A stretch of DNA of 64,000 bases, taken from the NCBI RefSeq assembly GCF_014805525.1, contig NZ_JACFSZ010000007.1, positions 111,817 to 175,816 on the forward strand, written 5' to 3'. The notes under the pieces are model-generated. The model ran no database searches. It was not told the DNA's origin and saw nothing but the letters and a program-made list of their open reading frames with translations. This stretch comes from Rhabdothermincola sediminis. Its GTDB lineage: Bacteria; Actinomycetota; Acidimicrobiia; Acidimicrobiales; Acidimicrobilacustridaceae. How positions within the stretch are numbered: the stretch's first letter is position 1; every line of letters begins with the position of its first letter. The translations under genes and the position numbers were made by a program. Shown piece by piece: positions 60,910 through 64,000 of this stretch.

Positions 60910-61497
60910 TCAGAGGGACGCACGCCCCTCCGCCTCCATCTTCTTGACTTCGATGGCAAGCATCCGGCCGGTCAACTCCGGCTTGAGGCCCGCGAGGTCC
61001 TGGAGCGCGTCGATATAGGACGACGTGTAGGACTCCGAGATGAGCGACACGACCGTGGCGCCGAGATGGGAGAACGCGGTCGTGAGCGCGTCGACCTCCT
61101 CGGGAGCGAGCGATTCAACGGCCTGCCCACGGACATAGTCAGTCACCACCGAAGCAATCGAGACCATCATCGGGTTCTTCACCCCGCGCCTGATGTGCAC
61201 CACTCCGACGAGCGTCATCCAACGGAAGTACGACAGGTCGAGCGGCCCGTTCACCGTTCGCTGCCACCAGTCACGCAGCGTCTGCTCGCGAGCCGCGCGC
61301 TCGCCCTCCTCGAACACGGACGCGGTGGGGCCGTGAGCGAAGAGCGTGTCGTAGAACATCTTCACCAAGCCGTCCTCGAGGCCCAGGAGGAAGTCCCGGT
61401 GCTGCGCGATGGTCTTGGCATCATCGTCAGTCAGAGTGCTCTCAGGCACGACCTGCTCGAGGATCATGTCGGTGAGGGTGATGATGTCGGGTGCCAT
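60910..61497 (-). CDS. Protoglobin-type haem sensor, single domain
   Basis: A 195-residue protein resembling the globin domain of globin-coupled sensors. The N-terminal helices include HRDFLLGLEDGLVKMFYDTLFAHGP. The predicted proximal haem ligand is H101 in VGVVHIRRGVKNPMM, which matches the family motif with a histidine followed by G and a proline-like turn. There is no output domain (no methyl-accepting, kinase or cyclase domain), so the protein is a stand-alone globin. Its operon partners are a roadblock protein and an MglA-like GTPase, which suggests gas (O2, NO or CO) or redox input to a GTPase switch. The start has GGGAGG upstream. The haem assignment is from sequence pattern only. Confidence 0.75.
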   Translation of the reverse strand: MAPDIITLTDMILEQVVPESTLTDDDAKTIAQHRDFLLGLEDGLVKMFYDTLFAHGPTASVFEEGERAAREQTLRDWWQRTVNGPLDLSYFRWMTLVGVVHIRRGVKNPMMVSIASVVTDYVRGQAVESLAPEEVDALTTAFSHLGATVVSLISESYTSSYIDALQDLAGLKPELTGRMLAIEVKKMEAEGRASL

Positions 61498-61513
61498 GGC
61501 TTCCTCCCGCCTC

Positions 61514-61876
61514 TCAGATGACCTTGGCGATGTTCGCCGCTGCTCGCTTGACGTCGAGGAAGATCAACCCGAGCTTCGCGTCGGGCTTCGCCAGCACGGT
61601 CAGCACCGCCTCCTGGCCTGCGTAGGTCAGCAGCACGTAACCGTCGTCGCCTTTGATGAGCACCTGTTCAAGCTCCCCACGGGCGAGCTCGGCTGCGGTG
61701 CGATCACCCAGCGACAGGATGGCGGCCGACATCGCACCGACCCGGTCCTGGTCGAGGCCGGCCGGCAACTGGGCGGCCATCATGAGGCCGTCCGTTGAGA
61801 TGACCGCGGACGCCTCGATATCGGCTGACGTGCCGTTGAGCTCGTTCAGCACGGATTCCAATACGTCTTCGCGCAT
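61514..61876 (-). CDS. Roadblock/LC7 domain protein
   Basis: A 120-residue roadblock/LC7 (MglB-like) protein. The pattern DIEASAVISTDGLMMAAQLPAGLDQDRVGAMSAAILSLGDRTAAELARGELEQVLIKGDDGYVLLTYAGQEAVLTVLAK is typical of the fold and covers almost all of it. Such proteins pair with MglA-like GTPases, often as GTPase-activating proteins or scaffolds. The ATG at 61876 has AAGGAGG upstream, while the frame reaches further upstream without family similarity. It is the fourth gene in the operon. Confidence 0.9.
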   Translation of the reverse strand: MREDVLESVLNELNGTSADIEASAVISTDGLMMAAQLPAGLDQDRVGAMSAAILSLGDRTAAELARGELEQVLIKGDDGYVLLTYAGQEAVLTVLAKPDAKLGLIFLDVKRAAANIAKVI

Positions 61877-61928
61877 GGCGTGTCCTCCTTGCTCGGATGG
61901 TTCTGGTGGTCGTGGGAGTTGGTAGGGG

Positions 61929-62675
61929 TCAGGGCTGGCTCGGCTCGGGTGAGTGGGGCATGAGGTCGAGGTTCTCGGAGGGCGGATCGGCGATGTCCTG
62001 GGGTCTGCGGTCGTAACGAACCGACAGGGCCCAAACGAGATCCACGAAGCAGGGATGGTTGAACCGCGGCAGCCCCCCGAGCACGAGCACGAAGACGGTG
62101 CCGCCGATCTGCAACGGCCAGAACCCCACCTCGCTGTTGCCCGCGGCATCGACTAGGGCCCAGGCGTGGGCCCGATTGCGATCATCCTCGGAGGCGAGCA
62201 CCGCGAAGTTGTGACGGGCCTCCAGCGACGCGACGTCAGCACCGAGCGCCGAGAGCTCGACTGCCGCTCCTTCGGAGAAACCGATCGCGGAGAGACAGAA
62301 CCCTTGCTGATCGGCCAACAGTGCCTGCCCGGCCTCAGACAGCGGCGCCAGCATGCCCGGGAGGAGGTCCTCGAGCGCGCGGTCGGGTGCTCGGCGCTCC
62401 TCGTCGAGGCCTTCGACCAGCGCATCACACTGCATCAGCCAGAGGATCTCGATGGCTCGAACCGGATCATCGATTTCGAGCCATCGGCAGAGCGCGCCGA
62501 TCTCGAGGCGAGGAGTCGATGGCTCCCGAAGCAGTGCCCGTAACAGGGTGCGCTCCGCGGTTGGCTCCCGCTGGGTGGCGGCCAGATAGGCGCCGCCGGG
62601 CGACGGTCGGACCCAGACGTGATCGGCCAACTCCAGCCCGTCCACTACGAGGACCCCCCTGGTGCGCGGTCCCAC
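61929..62675 (-). CDS. Hypothetical protein, winged-helix-like then roadblock-like
   Basis: A 248-residue protein without a clear family. Residues about 55-90 (LEIGALCRWLEIDDPVRAIEILWLMQCDALVEGL) look like a winged helix of the type that packs next to roadblock domains. Residues about 110-230 (FCLSAIGFSEGAAVELSALGADVASLEARHNFAVLASEDD, then WALVDAAGNSEVGFWPLQIGGTVFVLVLGG) follow a roadblock-like alternation of strands and helices. It overlaps the upstream gene by 31 nt. The start is uncertain (GTG 62675). It could be a scaffold for the GTPase. Confidence 0.6.
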   Translation of the reverse strand: MGPRTRGVLVVDGLELADHVWVRPSPGGAYLAATQREPTAERTLLRALLREPSTPRLEIGALCRWLEIDDPVRAIEILWLMQCDALVEGLDEERRAPDRALEDLLPGMLAPLSEAGQALLADQQGFCLSAIGFSEGAAVELSALGADVASLEARHNFAVLASEDDRNRAHAWALVDAAGNSEVGFWPLQIGGTVFVLVLGGLPRFNHPCFVDLVWALSVRYDRRPQDIADPPSENLDLMPHSPEPSQP

Positions 62676-63118
62676 TTGGGGGCCCGGCGATCCCGGGCGG
62701 GCGGCGGTGCCGACCAGTCGGGAGGTCGCCGCCTAGAGGAGCTCGAGGGAACGGAGGCGAACTTCGATTGCTCAGGCTCCTCCACGCCCGAACGGCCCCG
62801 GCCAACGGAAGCGAGCGCGCTCTGCAGCGCGCGAAGTGTGAGGGGCTTGGCGACCCGCCGGTCCGCGAGGGCCTGGGAGGACTCGTCCCCGCCGAGCCCG
62901 ACGATCGCCAGATGCGGATGTGCTCTGCGAAGCGATCGAATGACATCCCGCACGTCGAGCCCATCGAGATCAACCAGCGCCACTGACGCCTGCTCCGCAC
63001 GCGTTACGGTGAAGGTGCTGCGGCTCTCGGTCCGAACATAGATCTCGAGCATCTCGGTCAACCGATGATCGAGGTTGGCGAGCACTACCCTCACCGGTCC
63101 GACAGCCGGGGCCGGCAT
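62645..63118 (-). CDS. Degenerate receiver-like protein
   Basis: A 157-residue protein. Residues 1-110 follow the receiver order: strand VRVVLANLDHRLTEMLEIY, an acidic strand SVALVDLDGLDVRDVIRSLRRAHP, a strand LAIVGLGG, and the lysine motif VAKPLTLRAL. The acidic pair of a normal receiver is reduced to one residue in the first strand (N then D), so phosphorylation is doubtful. The last 45 residues are basic, Pro/Ser-rich and disordered. It starts at an ATG overlapping the stop of the GTPase gene; a GTG one codon earlier is also possible. It may be a phosphate-independent adaptor. Confidence 0.65.
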   Translation of the reverse strand: MPAPAVGPVRVVLANLDHRLTEMLEIYVRTESRSTFTVTRAEQASVALVDLDGLDVRDVIRSLRRAHPHLAIVGLGGDESSQALADRRVAKPLTLRALQSALASVGRGRSGVEEPEQSKFASVPSSSSRRRPPDWSAPPPARDRRAPKWDRAPGGSS

Positions 63119-63714
63119 CACCGCACTCCGGCCTCAGCCCGGGTCCCGTCAACGTCGAGTCCCGGGTCGAGGCTGAACAGGAGGGCCTCCACGAGACGGG
63201 CCACGTCCGATCGCTGGCGAGCATCGACGGTGAACACGGGGCCGTGCAATCCGAGCCGTGCCAGGTGGTCCACGTACTCCCCGAGGGTAGGCACCGCGCG
63301 AAGGTCGGTTCGGGTGACGCCGACCGCCAGCGCGGTCCGCTCGATCAGTGGGCGGTACGCCTCGACGAAGCTGGTCAGATCGTCGATCGGGGCAGGAGCG
63401 GCGTTGTCGATCAAGATCGCCAGGCCGAGCGCACCTTCTTGGAGGATCTCCCACATGAAGTCGAACCGTTCCTGTCCCGGCGTGCCATAGAGGTGGAGCT
63501 GATCCTCCACCGACAAGCGCATGACCCCGTAGTCCATCGCCACCGTGGTCTTGGGCTTGCGGTGCTTGGTCCCGTCGGTGGCGATGGTGTCCGTGCTCAC
63601 CGGGGGCCGATCGCTCAGAGAGGCGATCGCAGTGGTTTTTCCCGCTCCCACAGGTCCTGTGAAAAGGACCTTGTAGTTGGTCACGGCCACCACCCGTCGC
63701 CGGCGCTCGGTCAT
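63118..63714 (-). CDS. MglA-like small GTPase
   Basis: A 198-residue small GTPase. G1 is FTGPVGAGKTTAIAS, switch 1 carries the conserved TTVAMDYG, G3 appears as LYGTPGQERFDFMW, in which the usual DxxG aspartate is replaced, and G4 is GVTRTD in place of NKxD. The whole matches the bacterial MglA/Ras-like group found with roadblock proteins, where these changes are usual. It would act as a switch for the protoglobin-roadblock operon. The start is uncertain: ATG at 63759, ATG at 63714 or GTG at 63684, with the family beginning just before VTNYK. An IS insertion 5-6 bp upstream of the first of these has removed native upstream sequence. Confidence 0.82.
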   Translation of the reverse strand: MTERRRRVVAVTNYKVLFTGPVGAGKTTAIASLSDRPPVSTDTIATDGTKHRKPKTTVAMDYGVMRLSVEDQLHLYGTPGQERFDFMWEILQEGALGLAILIDNAAPAPIDDLTSFVEAYRPLIERTALAVGVTRTDLRAVPTLGEYVDHLARLGLHGPVFTVDARQRSDVARLVEALLFSLDPGLDVDGTRAEAGVR

Positions 63715-63764
63715 CGTGCCGGTCATGACCAGCGGTTCGCCCACCCCACGGTGATCCATGGCTA

Positions 63765-64000
63765 GTGTCCCGTAAGGTTGTTTCGCCAAGAAATCTGTGA
63801 GATCGGGAATTTTCCGGTGTGTGGCGCGTTCGTGCTGGTGACACTGCCAGCATCGAACGGAGACGCCATGGCTAAGCGAGGACGCCCCACCGTCGAGATC
63901 ATCCTGACCCCAGCCGAGCGCCGACAGCTCGAGAGCTGGGCTCGTCGCCACTCGAGCGCGCAGGCCTTGGCGTTGCGGTGCCGGATCGTCTTGGCGTGCG
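63765..64000 (+). mobile_element. IS630-family insertion sequence (left end; continues past window)
   Basis: Left end of an insertion sequence. A TA dinucleotide at 63763-63764 is the typical target of IS630/Tc1 elements. The end GTGTCCCGTAAGGTTGTTTC could be the terminal inverted repeat; the right end lies outside. It contains the start of a transposase gene. The element lies just upstream of the GTPase operon and separates it from its native upstream region. Confidence 0.8.
63868..64000 (+). CDS. IS630-family transposase (N-terminal fragment)
   Basis: The first 44 codons of a transposase. It begins MAKRGRPTVEIILTPAERRQ and continues LESWARRHSSAQALALRCRI, close to the IS630 N-terminal helix-turn-helix pattern (LT-x-x-ER-x-x-LE and R-x-RIVLAC). 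A GGAG ribosome site lies 6 nt before the ATG. The catalytic DDE region would be outside the window, so it is unknown whether the gene is intact. Confidence 0.85.
   Translation, partial: MAKRGRPTVEIILTPAERRQLESWARRHSSAQALALRCRIVLAC

Noticed and set aside
1..64000. CRISPR array, rRNA operon, or prophage
   Set aside because: No regularly spaced repeats, no rRNA-like stretch and no phage structural genes were seen on either strand.

Overview
The window reads as chromosomal DNA from a high-G+C actinobacterium, most plausibly a member of the class Acidimicrobiia. This placement is an inference. It rests on the classic actinobacterial gene order, an F420-type LLM oxidoreductase, an LCP/LytR_C protein between nadD and rsfS, a class II DAHP synthase, a Rv2744c-like PspA, and many TAnnnT motifs 6-10 nt before start codons. 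There is no rRNA, CRISPR or prophage, and there is one tRNA.

Layout. 1-10 kb: an ABC transporter of the branched-chain amino acid type, with a LivH-LivM fusion permease and an MFS-LivF fusion that runs off the left edge; then an LLM oxidoreductase, a HAD phosphatase, a fatty acyl-AMP ligase and leuS. 10-13 kb: tRNA-Ala(GGC) followed by a possible homing-endonuclease relic, then nadD, a LytR_C protein and rsfS. 13-20 kb, plus strand: a sigma-70 factor, DAHP synthase, a sulfite reductase and APS reductase pair, a PaaX-like regulator and a GerMN lipoprotein. 20-25 kb, minus strand: an MBL-Rieske protein, a CoxE-type VWA protein, a MoxR ATPase and proA. 25-33 kb, plus strand: a tightly overlapped envelope cluster (AAA+ ATPase, two solute-binding lipoproteins, one carrying a VWA domain, a coiled-coil membrane protein, MurJ and PspA), then a VapBC module. 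34-40 kb: proB, obgE and four TadE/TadG-like genes. 40-58 kb: a dGTPase-like gene, then rpmA, rplU, rng, a DUF2344 protein and a radical SAM protein; then rodA, mrdA, mreD, mreC and mreB; then ndk, folC, clpX, clpP and tig. 58-64 kb: an amidase and a minus-strand operon for an MglA-like GTPase, a pseudo-receiver, a roadblock protein, a protoglobin and a membrane protein. An IS630-type element sits directly upstream of that operon and continues past the right edge.

Read right to left, the minus-strand genes tig, clpP, clpX, folC, ndk, mreBCD, mrdA, rodA, radical SAM/DUF2344, rng, rplU, rpmA, obgE, proB, proA, nadD, lytR_C, rsfS and leuS keep the order known from other Actinobacteria. Modules, mostly on the plus strand, have been placed between the blocks. 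The most promising candidates for an undescribed system are the protoglobin/roadblock/GTPase operon and the AAA-SBP-VWA-MurJ-PspA cluster. The MFS-LivF fusion and a pair of co-varying intergenic hairpins also deserve attention.
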